A stretch of 64,000 nt of DNA from Siphonodentalium dalli (taxonomy: Eukaryota > Mollusca > Scaphopoda > Gadilida > Siphonodentaliidae), in contig CP136068.1 in assembly GCA_032622095.1 (NCBI GenBank), positions 111,115,546 through 111,179,545 of the forward strand, in the 5' to 3' direction. Position numbers and translations under genes: made by a program. This document shows positions 10,831 through 21,592 of the stretch, in pieces. A model generated the notes under the pieces. It was not told the DNA's origin. It was given only the letters and a program-made list of their open reading frames with translations, and searched no databases. The first letter of the stretch is position 1. Every line of letters begins with the position of its first letter.

Positions 10831-11009
10831 AAATAGATAGAACCGCATGAGTGTCTGGATTTTGACGAAATTATCGCACGAGATTTGTTGGCGGAGCGAT
10901 ACCTCGAGTGCGGGACACAGTCCCGCACGAGAGGTATCGCGTTCAGCCAACAAATCGAGTGCGATAATTCGTCAAAATCCAGACACTCATGCGGTTCTAT
11001 TTTTATTAC
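10831..11009. repeat. Foldback palindrome
   Basis: The left arm (ATAGAACCGCATGAGTG..TTTTGACGAAATTATCG) pairs with the right arm ending CACTCATGCGGTTCTAT around a GTGCGGGACACAGTCCCGCAC-like centre. It adjoins the end of the 10442 direct repeat. Palindromic MITE structure, family not assigned. Confidence 0.75.
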
Positions 11010-11550
11010 ATATCTCTGTATCATAGTAAGTTGACTCACGATCGTACATCTCCGGTACAGAACATGTGAATTTAATTGAGTTTTAACAGCATTTTAGAGT
11101 TAACGCAACAATCAGACAGGGAGCCCGTCTACCTGCGAGTTTCCTTGACCCATCTTTAATGATGCATTTGAAATTAAATTCTGTGCCTCTACAAACATAT
11201 TCCTGAAATGAAACTACTTGAATGAATCATCTCATCGATTGATCGCTTATTGTTTCTTTATTGTCGTGATTGAAAACGTAAAAATAGTAACGGCGAGAAC
11301 CAGTCTAACAACACTGAATGAAATAGTTCCGTCGACAGATTGCACTAGTGCGATTCGGAGAATTATCACACGCCTGGAAACTTGTGCGATCATGCGAATT
11401 ACGTTGATATATATGTAATGCAAAGTTATTGGCAGATACCAATTCAATTTCCAGAGATAAATAGCCTTTTGTGTCTCCTGTAAAATTTAATTTTTGGCAG
11501 ATACAACATTTTAGAAGCCCATCGACGATGTATTTTGCGAGATTAGTTAA
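11010..11550. other. Non-coding stretch
   Basis: Open frames on both strands near 11220-11450 overlap each other and lack splice or codon support. No repeat structure is seen. Confidence 0.35.
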
Positions 11551-11811
11551 CCCTTTCATGACGGGAGCTGCACTGGTGTAGCATTAAAGATCCTGTTCCA
11601 GTGCATAATCTTAAATACGTGATTCTTCCATAGGGAGCCTGGCATATATAATAGAATGCACTGGCTTACAATGTCAAGGTAAATATTGTTTGGCCAATGC
11701 ATTCTCTTATACATGTATATGCGAGGCTCCCTATGGGAGACTCAAATATATAAGAGAATGCATTGGCACAAGGTTTTCACAAAATTTCAGGATGTTCCAG
11801 TCATGGAAGGG
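11551..11811. mobile_element. TTAA-flanked family D MITE, copy 3
   Basis: Perfect TTAA on both sides (11547-11550 and 11812-11815) flanks CCCTTTCATGACGG..CAGTCATGGAAGGG ends. CCC..GGG termini at TTAA are the piggyBac pattern. Two hairpin cassettes lie inside; the outer one (11600-11665) is more diverged than the inner (11690-11768). Confidence 0.85.
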
Positions 11812-12030
11812 TTAACTGGTGTTGAAAAATCAGCAACTCATTATCTGATGTAATTGGTACAAAAACAGTCTGTGGCTGTTTTTGGTGCTTGGTTTAACAT
11901 CAGTAAGCAGGTGATGGTTTTATTGGAGTATTGTATTACTAGTCTGTGATATACATTGATGTTATTTGTTATATAAGTCCATCCACATTCATATCTCTCC
12001 CTGGAAGCACATTGCTATATGGTATGTAAG

Positions 12031-12119
12031 AGATAATTACCTCGTATTAGGACATTCAGACATAGAACGAGGCCAAAAAGCCGTTCTGTGCCAAATACCC
12101 TAACACAAGGTAATTGTCT
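12031..12119. repeat. Short imperfect hairpin
   Basis: AGATAATTACCTCGT pairs imperfectly with ACAAGGTAATTGTCT around a CGAGGCCAAAAAGCCG centre. Just right of it, TTAACCCTTTCG begins sequence resembling the left end of the element at 14922. The rest of 11812-12767 shows no gene I can support. Confidence 0.5.
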
Positions 12120-12767
12120 GACTTAACCCTTTCGAATCTAAAATACTCTTTGGCGAGTAGTTCCCTTAGGAAATGTTCAGATAATAAGTTCAACAAACGA
12201 ACATAGGTCGTTTCTTGAAATTATTGTCTTAGCATTTCCCATCAATGATTATGATTTATTCTGCACTTGTACTTGTACTTATAATTTTGTCCCTCGTTTA
12301 TAGGGATGCTCAAATAATAAAACCATCAGCAAGTTTGTTAAACTTATTAACTGAATGCCTATAAAAATGAATGAAATGGAATCAAGTATTTACCAACAAG
12401 AGTCATGGCATATAATTATCCATATATAAGCATGATTTTGTGTGTTGCAAATTTCGTTCAAATATATTTTGTCTATTTCGCACGCACTGGATTTGTAGCT
12501 TCCAGGGAGAGCATGTCTTGTGGATGCAATGCTTAATTGTTAAATGTAATGTTACGTGTACTGCTATATTGAATGTTACTAATTTTTGCTGTATGTTTTA
12601 TTTCGCTGTTCAGGGCACATCACATTCTTTGAAATTCCATTCATATCATATTTCAGCTACTTTGACAGTGTCTTTGTCACCATGTAAAGACCATTTTATC
12701 TAACTATGCACAGACATCATTTACATCAAGAAAACTCAAGAGAGCAACAAGAAATGTCTAGGCTTAA

Positions 12768-13024
12768 CCCTTCCATGACTGGAGCTTCCTGAAATTTTGC
12801 GAAAAACCCTGTGCAAATACATTCTCTTATATATGTGAGTCTCCCATAGGGATCCTCACATATATAAGAGAATACATTGGCCTAACAATATTAACCTTGT
12901 CAGCCAGTGCATTTTCTTATATATATGGGGCTCCTTATTGGAAACTCTCATAAATAGGAAATGCACTGGCACATGATCTTTAATGCTGCACCAACGCAGA
13001 TCCTGTCATGATCCCCAAAAAAGG
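12768..13024. mobile_element. Family D MITE, copy 4, right end decayed
   Basis: TTAA at 12764-12767 precedes CCCTTCCATGACTGGAGC. Two hairpin cassettes follow, the second with a longer, diverged stem. The right terminus is degraded to AAAAGG followed by TTTAA. Confidence 0.7.
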
Positions 13025-13574
13025 TTTAAGGTGTCACATAATATCCAAGCTTCAAATCAAACCTACTAATTAGGTCATTATAAATAAATACCTGTGTTCT
13101 CAGGCTATTATATATGAAATATGAACAATTTTATGAGGGAGGTAGACTTTTTAATTTGGTTCTTTTCCAAGAATTCCTGAGAGTTCTGGACATTTATGTC
13201 AATTTGCCAAGAAATTCAAAGAATAACTCTTCCAATGCTTTATATACAATTCATTTCCAAATTAACTTATCTAAATTTCTAATTGTGGAAGTTTAGTTTT
13301 GAACTCTTCGGGAAATTGTGGATATATCAGCAAATAATAATAATTTTTAGGCCCGAGGGTGGAAAAAATATCATACTGAAAGTGCATTTTGAGTTGGAAA
13401 TAGAATGTAGAATTTATGTAACAAAAGTGAGTAATTATTAGGTTTATAGTAAGGGTTGCATGTTATGTGACATTTTAAAGTAAATGTGCTGTTTCTGCAT
13501 GGATAAATATCTAAAGTCAGGAATCTCGAACATCTTCAAAAACTGATGCAGATTTAATTGTGGATACACATGTA
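13025..13574. other. AT-rich non-coding stretch
   Basis: An open frame of 60 codons at 13114-13296 lacks splice or composition support. Nothing else is seen. Confidence 0.35.
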
Positions 13575-13786
13575 CACTAATGCCTTAAATAATCGACTCC
13601 TTAACCACAGCAGAAATATGGGAATTTTTCAGGATTTAGTCGGAAATATGGCTTGTTGCCATTCATCGGAAAGCTCTCACTGAGAGCTTTCTGATTAATG
13701 GCAACAAGCCATATTTCCGACTAAATCCTGATAAATTACCCATAATTTTGCTGTGGTTAAGGAGTCGATTATTTAGAGCATTACTG
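13575..13786. mobile_element. pogo/Tigger-like palindromic MITE, family C copy 3
   Basis: TA-flanked (13573-13574 and 13787-13788). The left end is slightly mutated (CACTAATGCCTTAA) and the right end intact (TTAGAGCATTACTG). The centre is CTCTCACTGAGAG-like. Confidence 0.8.
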
Positions 13787-13919
13787 TATTGAAATTCGAG
13801 GGTCCCAAGTTGTTCTCAGAAAAATTTGAGTTATCATCTTTATCTTTTATGCCAGTCATCCTTTATTGGATAAATGTTGTGAAGTGATGCACATGTATGA
13901 TACCTCACTCTCTCACAAG

Positions 13920-14899
13920 CAAGCCTCAGTTTAGTGTGCCTGTCGTTTGCAGAATGAGATCCACAGAGGGTAAATTTAGTGACGCTATCCCACATAGCGG
14001 TCTAGCATCACTAAATTCACCCTCTGGGGACCTCATTCTGCTTAGGCCTCATCTTCTCTGGAAAGTTTCTTTATTGTCAAATTTCTGTAGAAACTTCTTC
14101 ACATAGATTCTATTTCTTTTTATACGTCCGTTTTATGTAAATGGGTTGTCCGTCCGTTGTCTCGTCCGCTTTTGGTTTCCGGATGATAACTTTAGATTGA
14201 ATCGAGTGAACTGAACCAAATTTGGTATGTTTAGTTTACCACACCAAAATACAGATCAAGTTCGAATATGGGTTTCGTCCACATGATTTTGACTGAGTTA
14301 TGTCCCTTTTTTTACTTAGATTTTACCTGATTTGCGGTTTCCGGATGATAACTTTAGATTGAATCAAGTGAACTGAACCAAATTTGGTATATTAGTTTAC
14401 CACCCCAAAATACAGATCAAGTTCAAATATGGGTTTCGTCCGCAAGATTTTGACTGAGTTATGCCCCTTTTTCAACTTAGATTTTACCTGATATGCGGTT
14501 TCCAGATGATACTTTAGATTGAATCAAGTGAACTGAACCAAATTTGGTATACAGATCAAGTTCAAATATGGGTTCTATCTACATGCCCCACTCTATTCCA
14601 GAAACGGGCGTATTATGCCATGCCCCGACAGCGTGCTCTTGTTTAGTTTAGTTTCTCTGTATCCCCAAATTGGCAGACGACACATTGCATTATCAAGGTT
14701 CCCAATGGGTGTACATCACAATATTCACCATTTGGGAACTTCAATCTGAGTCTATATCTCCCGTAGCAGATGAGGCCAAGCAGAATGAGGTCCCCAGAGA
14801 GTGAATTTGGTAATGCTAACCTGCTATGCAGGATAGCATCACTAAATTCACCTTCTGGGGACCTCATTCTGCAAATGACGGCACACTAAACACAGGCTG
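13920..14899. mobile_element. Family B-related element split by a GGTTTCCGG tandem repeat
   Basis: The left end (CAAGCCTCAGTTTAGTG, then the AATGAG..CCAGAGGG hairpin) and the right end (hairpin, then GGCACACTAAACACAGG) are inverted. Between them, 14110-14641 is an insertion of the GGTTTCCGG family. This is a B subfamily with a CAGTTTAGTGTGCC end in place of GAAATAGGGTGTC. Confidence 0.6.
14110..14641 (+). repeat. 162-bp tandem units of the GGTTTCCGG family, ending GCTCTTGTTT
   Basis: GGTTTCCGGATGATAAC begins units at about 14173, 14336 and 14498 (163 and 162 bp apart); the third is truncated. A CCGTCCGTTG-rich lead-in precedes them. They are followed by GGGCGTATTATGCCATG and GTGCTCTTGTTT, the same exit seen at 4600 and near 3396. 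Confidence 0.75.
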
Positions 14900-14970
14900 C
14901 AATTATATTTACTCATCTTAACCCTTTCTTTACTGAATGGATTCTTCTACCAAGATATAAATAGATCTAA

Positions 14971-15095
14971 TGATTCGCAATTCTATACAAAATTGATTAA
15001 CCAAGTGCAAAAAATTTGATTCGAGCCAAACTTTAACGAGACTCGAATCAAATTTATTGCACGAGGTTAATAAATTTTGTATAGAATTGCGATGA
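14971..15095. repeat. Foldback hairpin inside the 14922 element
   Basis: TTCGCAATTCTATACAAAA pairs with TTTTGTATAGAATTGCGA. The inner arms include TTTGATTCGAG and CTCGAATCAAA. Confidence 0.75.
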
Positions 15096-15481
15096 ACTTG
15101 AGAACCATTTTATCACATAATCTTATTTTAGCAAGGAAAACGATCACGAAATGGATGGGGTTAAACACAATTAATATTTGATTTCCTTTTCACAACCAAA
15201 GAGGAAGTAAAGACATCTTCAAGAAAAAATATTGTTCCATTTTAAATGTGTCTTTTCATGTTGACAAAATTGTTCAACCACCCGTATCACCAAAGTTTAT
15301 CTCACAGTTATCACTAAATAACCCAACACAAATAGAATTTCATAATTATATTCTAATTAACATAATAATAAAGTTCCGGCATTGACATCGATATCATTGC
15401 ACTGAGCTTTTACTTCACCACATATGCCAATAATGCATGTGGGTCTTACTAAAAAATATGAGACTGGATTTAGGGGCTAAT

Positions 15482-15632
15482 CAAGCCTTGAAATAGGGTG
15501 TCTGTCATTTGCAGAATGAGGTCCCCAGAGGGTGAATTTAGTGATGCTACCCCACATAGCGGGCTAGCATCACCAAATTCACCCTCTGGGGACCTCATTC
15601 TGCAAATGACAGACACCCTATTTCAAGGCTTG
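15482..15632. mobile_element. hAT-like palindromic MITE, family B copy 2, 8-bp TSD
   Basis: An intact 151-bp palindrome, CAAGCCTTGAAATAGGG..CCCTATTTCAAGGCTTG. The perfect direct repeat GGGCTAAT flanks it (15474-15481 and 15633-15640). Confidence 0.92.
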
Positions 15633-15875
15633 GGGCTAATTATGTGATAAATGTATATATTGGAATGATCTACTAGTATTAGTCATTTGGATGTGTGTGT
15701 TCGGTAAATATAAGTAGACAAACAAAAAGATAATTCAAGTGCAGAAGACTCATTCTCATTGGTGGGAAATGTTCAGATAATAAGTCCAACATAGGCCATT
15801 TGCTGAACTTATTATATGAACATTTCCTAAGGTAACTACTCATCAATGAGTATTTAGTAAAGAAAGGGTAAAATC

Positions 15876-16172
15876 ACATGAATTTATTACATTTTTCATT
15901 TTATTATGACCCTGCCTAAAGCTGCATACAAGGGTTGTCCTGATTGGTCACATTAATTTATTACTATTTTCATTTTAATATGACCCTCCCTCAAGCTGAG
16001 TACAAGGGTTGTCCTGATTGGTCACATTAATTTGTTACAATTTTCATTTTAATATGACCCTTCCTAAAGCTGAGGACAAGGGTTGGCCTGATTGGTCACA
16101 TGAATTTATTACAATTTTAATTTGGCTTTGCCTATATATATATATTTGTTTACAAGGCCTTCCTGATTGGTC
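15876..16172 (+). repeat. 74-bp minisatellite, about four copies
   Basis: CCTGATTGGTCACAT-type motifs recur with TGATTGG at 15941, 16015, 16089 and 16163, exactly 74 bp apart. Units also share TTTTCATTTTAATATGACC and ACAAGGGTTG. Each unit contains ATTGG, a CCAAT box on the other strand. Confidence 0.85.
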
Positions 16173-16185
16173 AGTATCCCATGTT

Positions 16186-16885
16186 CAATGTTCATGCTGG
16201 ACCGAAAAATCTTCTTGCCAAAAAAGTGGCCAAAATGTTTTTTGGCCAAATTAAAAAAACTTTGGCCAAATTAAATCCTCATTTTCTGGGCTCACAATTG
16301 ATGACTAAATTATATTTTTTAATTTATAACTCTCTGACTCCAGGTTGTGTCGCATCAAGTAATGAGGCATGTTAGTTGTCATCGCTATTCTCGCAGAAGT
16401 GTTGAATACCTATTGTTGTATTAATAACCTTTATGGTGTGAACTGTGAAGCGCGGCTGTTATAAGACAGGAGGCAGTTTACAACACATTACGTAACTGAC
16501 ATCCCATCACTGGTACATCGAATTATAGGACAATGCATTTACATATTTAATCTTACAGACCGCCTAATCAACAAAATATGATATAACCAGTGCAGAGATT
16601 AAGGTTTTTGATGATTACTAATTGCCTTTGTACAATCATCACCATTCAAGCAATGCTTCCCTTACAAAATAAATTTGGGTTGTCATCCTATGATGTATCC
16701 TAAGTACGAAACCCGCGTATCCAAAAAACGGCGATATTTCGTCGTCTAACTTCATCGATCTATTCAGTGCTTTTTGAATTAGATTTCTGTCTCCATTTGT
16801 TGTGAGAAAAAAAAGTTTGGCCTAATGAAATTTTTTGTGGCCACTTTCGAAAAAAAGTGGCGATTGGCCACCGACAGCGCGAACA
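16186..16885. mobile_element. Element with GTTCGCGCTG-like inverted ends (family J, copy 1)
   Basis: The left end (GTTCATGCTGGACCG) and right end (CGACAGCGCGAAC) are inverted. Near both ends are TTGGCCAAA/TTTGGCC and AAAAGTGGCC motifs facing each other. A larger relative spans 22770-23758. I found no clear target duplication. Confidence 0.45.
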
Positions 16886-17168
16886 CTGCCCATGTTCCCG
16901 TGGAAATGTTGACATCGTTTTGCAGCACAATAAAGTACAAAACTTCATGGAATCAAAGTAGCTGTGTCCATTGCCACAACCTTTCAGGACTCGTATTATC
17001 CAGACTGCTGGAAATTCTTTTTAAATCACAATGTTTTGAAGAAAGAAATGTTGAATGGCTATTATTCATTTTTATTTAAAGATGCCCTCTCCAATTTAAC
17101 ACCCCTAATTTACTATTTCTTAGGCATCAGGGATAAAACAAATAATTGATTTAAGTCGATGAACCCAC

Positions 17169-17319
17169 CAAGCCTTGAAATAGGATGTCTGTCATTTGCA
17201 GAATGAGGTCCCCAGAGGGTGAATTTAGTGATACTACCCCGCATAGTGGGCTAGCATCACCAAATTCACCCTCTTGGGACCTCATTCTGCAAATGACAGA
17301 CACCCTATTTCAAGGCTTG
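17169..17319. mobile_element. hAT-like palindromic MITE, family B copy 3, 8-bp TSD
   Basis: The same 151-bp structure as the copy at 15482. The flanking direct repeats differ at one base (GAACCCAC and GAAACCAC). Confidence 0.9.
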
Positions 17320-17940
17320 GAAACCACCCTTCAAAGATCAGAGCTATTAGATTTCTATTTTTGAAATCTATATATTTTCTCTACCTCAAATATTTGTCAG
17401 CCTAACACAAATTTTACCAGAAATATATATGTCATAATGAGAGTTTGCGAGGTCACACTAGGTCACAGTTGGTGGTGGCAGATTTGAAGTGTTTTTTAGA
17501 ATAAAAGATGACAAAATTACAACCAGAAACAAAATTGACACTCTATGTAGAAGGTCGTTAAACTGTAGAAAACTGAAAGTTATGCAGACGAGATCAGGAA
17601 AGCGAGTCTCCATCTAATAGTGATGTCCATGACAAATTAAAGTTGGAAAATTATAGCATACAGGCATCAAAATTGGATTGTTATGTGATGCGTTCTGAAG
17701 TCAAATGAACTGAGTCTGGACTAATCACAATACGTGTTTTAACAACAAGTACTCAACTTGAATTACATGTGCAATGTGAAATGATACACTACATGACTCC
17801 CCAAACCCGGCATTCACAAGGAAGTTTTTCAGTTTACATGCCAATACTCTCAATCCTTTACCTTCATTCAGAGTACATGCACTCCAATCCCTTAGCATTA
17901 TATATGCTGAAATTGCTGATATAAAATGTCTAAATCACAT
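17320..17940. other. Non-coding stretch
   Basis: No exon-like frame, repeat or element terminus is seen. Confidence 0.35.
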
Positions 17941-18052
17941 GTCAGAGGGTGAATTTAGTGATGCTATCCTGCTATGCAGGATAGTGTCTCTAAATTCACC
18001 CTCTGGGGACCTCATTCTGTAAATGACAAGCACACTAAACTTAGGCTTGGAC
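17941..18052. mobile_element. Family B fragment
   Basis: One inner hairpin (CAGAGGGTGAATTTAG..CTAAATTCACCCTCTG) and the right-hand CATTCTGTAAATGACA..GGCTTGG end remain; the left terminus is missing. Confidence 0.65.
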
Positions 18053-18089
18053 CCAAAGCGGTTTTGATCATAAATTTGTCTAAAACATA

Positions 18090-18303
18090 CAGTAATGCTC
18101 TAATTAATCGACCTCTTAACCAAAGCAGAATTATGGGTAACTTTTCAGGATTTAGTCGGAAATATGGCTTGTTGCCATTCATCGGAAAGCTCTCCCCCGA
18201 GAGCTTTCCGATGAATGGCAACAAGCCATATTTCCGACTAAATCCTGAAAAGTTACCTATAATTCTGCTGTGGTTAAGAAGTCGATTACTTAGAGCATTA
18301 CTG
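18090..18303. mobile_element. pogo/Tigger-like palindromic MITE, family C copy 4
   Basis: TA-flanked, 214 bp, and almost perfectly self-complementary, with a centre of GAAAGCTCTCCCCCGAGAGCTTTC-like sequence. It has the most complete arms of the four family C copies. Confidence 0.88.
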
Positions 18304-18335
18304 TAACTCATACACTGCATGCATTCCACGTAGCA

Positions 18336-18835
18336 GCTATCTGAACATCTGACGTGACGGTTTAGAGATTACATTTGTGACGTAGGTTCCTGAATGTCTG
18401 AAGTGAAGGATTAGAGATTACATTAGTGACGTAGGTTCTTGAACGTCTGAAGTGACAGTTTAGAGATTACATTAGTGACGTAGGTTCTTGAACGTCTGAA
18501 GTGACAGTTTAGAGATTACATTAGTGACGTAGGTTCCTGAACGTCTGAAGTGACGATTTAGAGATTACATTAGTGACGTAGGTTCTTGAACGTCTGAAGT
18601 GACGGTTTAGAGATTACATTAGTGACGTAGGTTCTTGAACGTCTGAAATGACGATTTAGAGATTACATTAGTGACGTAGGTTCCTGAATGTCTGAAGTGA
18701 CGATTTAGAGATTACATTAGTAACGTAGGTTCCTGAATGTCTGAAGTGAAGGATCATAGATTACATTAGTGACGTAGATTCCTGAACGTCTGAAGTGACT
18801 GTTTAGAGATGAAATTAGTGACGTAGGTTCCTGGC
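18336..18835 (+). repeat. 49-bp minisatellite, ten copies, each with TGACG
   Basis: GTGACGTAGG starts at 18377 and recurs every 49 bp (18426, 18475, 18524 and onward) to 18818, with one unit reading TAACGTAGG. Units contain GAACGTCTGAAGTGAC and TTTAGAGATTACATTAG. The spacing shows almost no indels across ten units. Each unit holds a TGACG half-site of the CREB/ATF type plus a GACGT on the neighbouring repeat edge. Confidence 0.92.
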
Positions 18836-18928
18836 CCTTAGGTTGGGGATGTTTGGCGAGTTGTCTTTTATTTCCAACCAATTCATTCGGCCCATGAATT
18901 TTTTTTTTTCATTATGCTCTATCTCACT

Positions 18929-19336
18929 CACTGTTGGGGGAACTACTCCTGGCGATTTGGTTCTCTACCGAGTTTTATTTACATTCTCTACCGAGCAAAG
19001 TTTGCGGACGGCATATACTAATTTACCTAAGGCAGAGAATCGAGTTATTCACAGAGAACTGAGCGCTCGGTAGAGAATCGGAGTCCTCAGCAGAGAATCG
19101 TAATCGGAAAATAAAAAGTCAATTTCTGTGTATTTCGGGATTAATTTTTAACTTTTTTTACACACACTGATGGCCAGTGAGTATAATGTCATGGTAGCTC
19201 TATGAAACACTGTTCTAATGCTGTTGTATTTTACGTTTTATGCCGCGATTGCTCGATAGAGAATTGGAATTGTCCCTAAAAATGTTCACGAAACTCGGTA
19301 GAGAACCAAATCTCTATCAGTAGTTCCCCCACAGTG
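18929..19336. mobile_element. Non-autonomous element, CACTG ends, 8-bp TSD
   Basis: The ends are inverted (CACTGTTGGGGGAACTACT on the left; AGTAGTTCCCCCACAGTG on the right). They are flanked by a perfect direct repeat ATCTCACT (18921-18928 and 19337-19344). Inside, TCTCTACCGAG and its complement recur about seven times, as subterminal binding sites often do. The 8-bp duplication suggests hAT or P type. Confidence 0.85.
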
Positions 19337-19423
19337 ATCTCACTGCATCATGTTTTACATGTTAATCTTCCATACATCTATATCTGAGTTTCCTCATTCC
19401 TTCCATGGCATTGGAGCTGCCGT

Positions 19424-19856
19424 CAATCCTTGAAATAATGTGTCTGTCATTTGCGGAATGAGGTCCCCAGAGTGGGGATGTAATGATGGTACGCAGTGTG
19501 GGCTACATCACCTATCCTATGGTAACCTTATTATGCTTAGGCCTCATCTTCTGGGAAGAATCAATAGTTTCAAATAACATTGTTTTTAGTTACTTTTTCC
19601 TTCTGTTCAGATTCCTTACCCTTAATTTGCAGAAGAGAAAATGCATGATCGAGGTGGCTAATGGGTGAACATCACCAACTTCAGCTGGGAAACTTCAATC
19701 TTATCCTAGCTCTCCCATAGCAGTTGAGGCCTAAGCAGAATGAGGTTTCCAGAGTGTGAATTTGGTGATGCTAGACAACCTTGCAGGATAACAACTCTAA
19801 ATTCACCCTCTGGGGACCCCATTCAGCAAATGACAGACACACTATTTCAAGGCTTG
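19424..19856. mobile_element. Family B element, copy 4, enlarged
   Basis: CAATCCTTGAAATAATG on the left and CACTATTTCAAGGCTTG on the right are the family ends. The interior is longer (433 bp) and resembles parts of 14040-14100 and 14690-14890. Flanking sequence gives only a partial duplication. Confidence 0.65.
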
Positions 19857-20804
19857 GCTGGATTGTGGGCTGAGAGATGCACAAGTATGTCGCAACATAG
19901 CCCCCCAGAGCAGGAAAGGGTGGCACTTTCCTTTCCTGCTCTCCACCAAGGGTGGCAATTGGGGGGGGGGGGGGCACAATGTGTAATTGCTGTTCTAACC
20001 TTTTCTTGAATGTCACTTAATTGGAAAATTTAATCCTTTCCAAACTTTTAATCCTTTCCAAACTTTTCAGTCTTTTAGACATTACGCTTTACCTTTAACT
20101 AATAATGTGCCCTTTCTGTAAATGGTGCCCCCCTTACCCATGGTTGCTTCCGGTGCCCCTGGAGATCCAACACTATGCAAACCCAGTTTTAAAGATGTAT
20201 TTATGACTTGTGTGTGCAGCCGATGTGCTTTTCCATACTTCAAATTCTTGTGCTGGGTATTCCCTGGAGAATATACAAAGCGAAATATCAGTCACTGATT
20301 TCACCAAAATAACACCAAATATCTTAGTCAAAATCTCATTGTAAAAATTTCACTAAAATTCTGGTGAAATTTCATAATTTGGCTAAAATTTTACTGAAAT
20401 TTTACTAACATTTTGGTGAAATTTCAGTATTCTATAATTGCTCCAATTAGCACATTAAGGCATGAGGAAATTCTGTTTACAACTGTGTTGTGTGTTACAT
20501 TCCAAAATCATGTTACAATTTTCACAATCATTATTTTGCTAATATGACCAAACTTAATGATTATCTATGTCAGATTAAAGATTAATTTATTGAACAAACT
20601 ACCTTCTGAGTTTTAATTACCAAAACAGAAAAGATGAACTTAGCTAGGCCGAACTAGCAGTTACCTCTACATGAACGTGCCAATGACACTGTACCTCAAG
20701 TTAGAGAGGTGTTAATTTTATGCTGAGCATAAAGAACAAGGACAGTCAAAACGTTTTAATGAAGGTATTTTATTCCGATTTCAAACATTTCTCAAAATGA
20801 ATGT
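19857..20804. other. Non-coding, with a poly-G run and a TTTCAC/GTGAAA cluster
   Basis: A run of about 14 G lies near 19960-19973, close to facing TTTCCTTTCCTGCTC and CAGGAAAGGGTGG motifs. At 20288-20437 the motifs TTTTGGTGAAATTTC and AAATTTCACTAAAAT recur on both strands. No gene is seen. Confidence 0.5.
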
Positions 20805-21130
20805 GGACTGCAGGATGTGACGATGCAGTCAAATGTGATATCCATGGTGGCTGCAGACGCCCATATTTTTAAACATAATTCGGAAAAATTCAATAATATC
20901 TCCCACCTGGAGGTCACACTGAAGATCCTTATGAAGTTTGTTTACGATCGGATGGCAGATGTAACCTATAATAGTTTTTGCCAACTCACGAATTTAGCCA
21001 TACAAAAATTTAAATCCAAGATGGGCGTGTTTTTCATTGAATTTTGCAAAAAGTCTATGGCTCCCATCGAGTGGTCGCCCAGAAGATCCACAATGAAGTT
21101 TCGAGACGATCGGATGAGGGATGTTGCCTG
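20805..21130 (+). repeat. Degenerate tandem module 'TGGCTCCCATC..GATCGGATGAGGG' (family H)
   Basis: Two diverged units share CTCCCACCTGGAGGTCAC-like and GACGATCGGATGAGGG-like blocks. They are related to 36950-37540, part of 8855-8920 and 39960-40150. Confidence 0.6.
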
Positions 21131-21592
21131 TGTGTGTTGACGGATGACGGCGCCAATTAACCCACGACAATAGCTCAGACTTTACATAAGCTAAAAAGGG
21201 GCATCATATTTTCCAGTTTTAAATTAATTCTAGAAATGGCACATCTTTGTCACGTTCCAGTGGTCAACTTAGGTCAAGCAATCGAAGTTTGTTAACTTAA
21301 TTAAACGAAAATGTTAACTTAATTGATCGAAAATGTTAGCCACAGATAAATTTTACAGTGAATCCTTCATTCGTTTTCATTGTGTGAATAAACCACTGAT
21401 GTAAAAATCATGTGTCCTTAATGTGCTTAATGGACCTTTTATCGACCCTGATGAGGTGTTTATTGAATTATTGATGTTATAAATTGTCTGCACTGTGCAC
21501 CAGCAACATTTTGTCGAGTAGTGGTTGTTACCATTATTCTGGAACCATCCAACCCCAAAGGTGTAAGCAATAATTTTACAATGGGTGTGACG

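Larger units (their letters stand above)
14922..15868. mobile_element. TTAA-type element with nested family B MITE (family G)
   Basis: The left end is TTAA followed by CCCTTTCTTTACTGAAT. The right end is ATTTAGTAAAGAAAGGG followed by TAAA. The CCC/GGG ends at a TTAA-like target again suggest piggyBac. It contains a hairpin at 14971-15095 and an intact family B MITE at 15482-15632. Related ends occur at 7655-7716, 12124 and about 54790. Confidence 0.55.

Noticed and set aside
18336-18835. Possible CRISPR-like array
   Set aside because: The 49-bp units are uniform throughout, with no alternation of repeat and unique spacer, and the context is eukaryotic.
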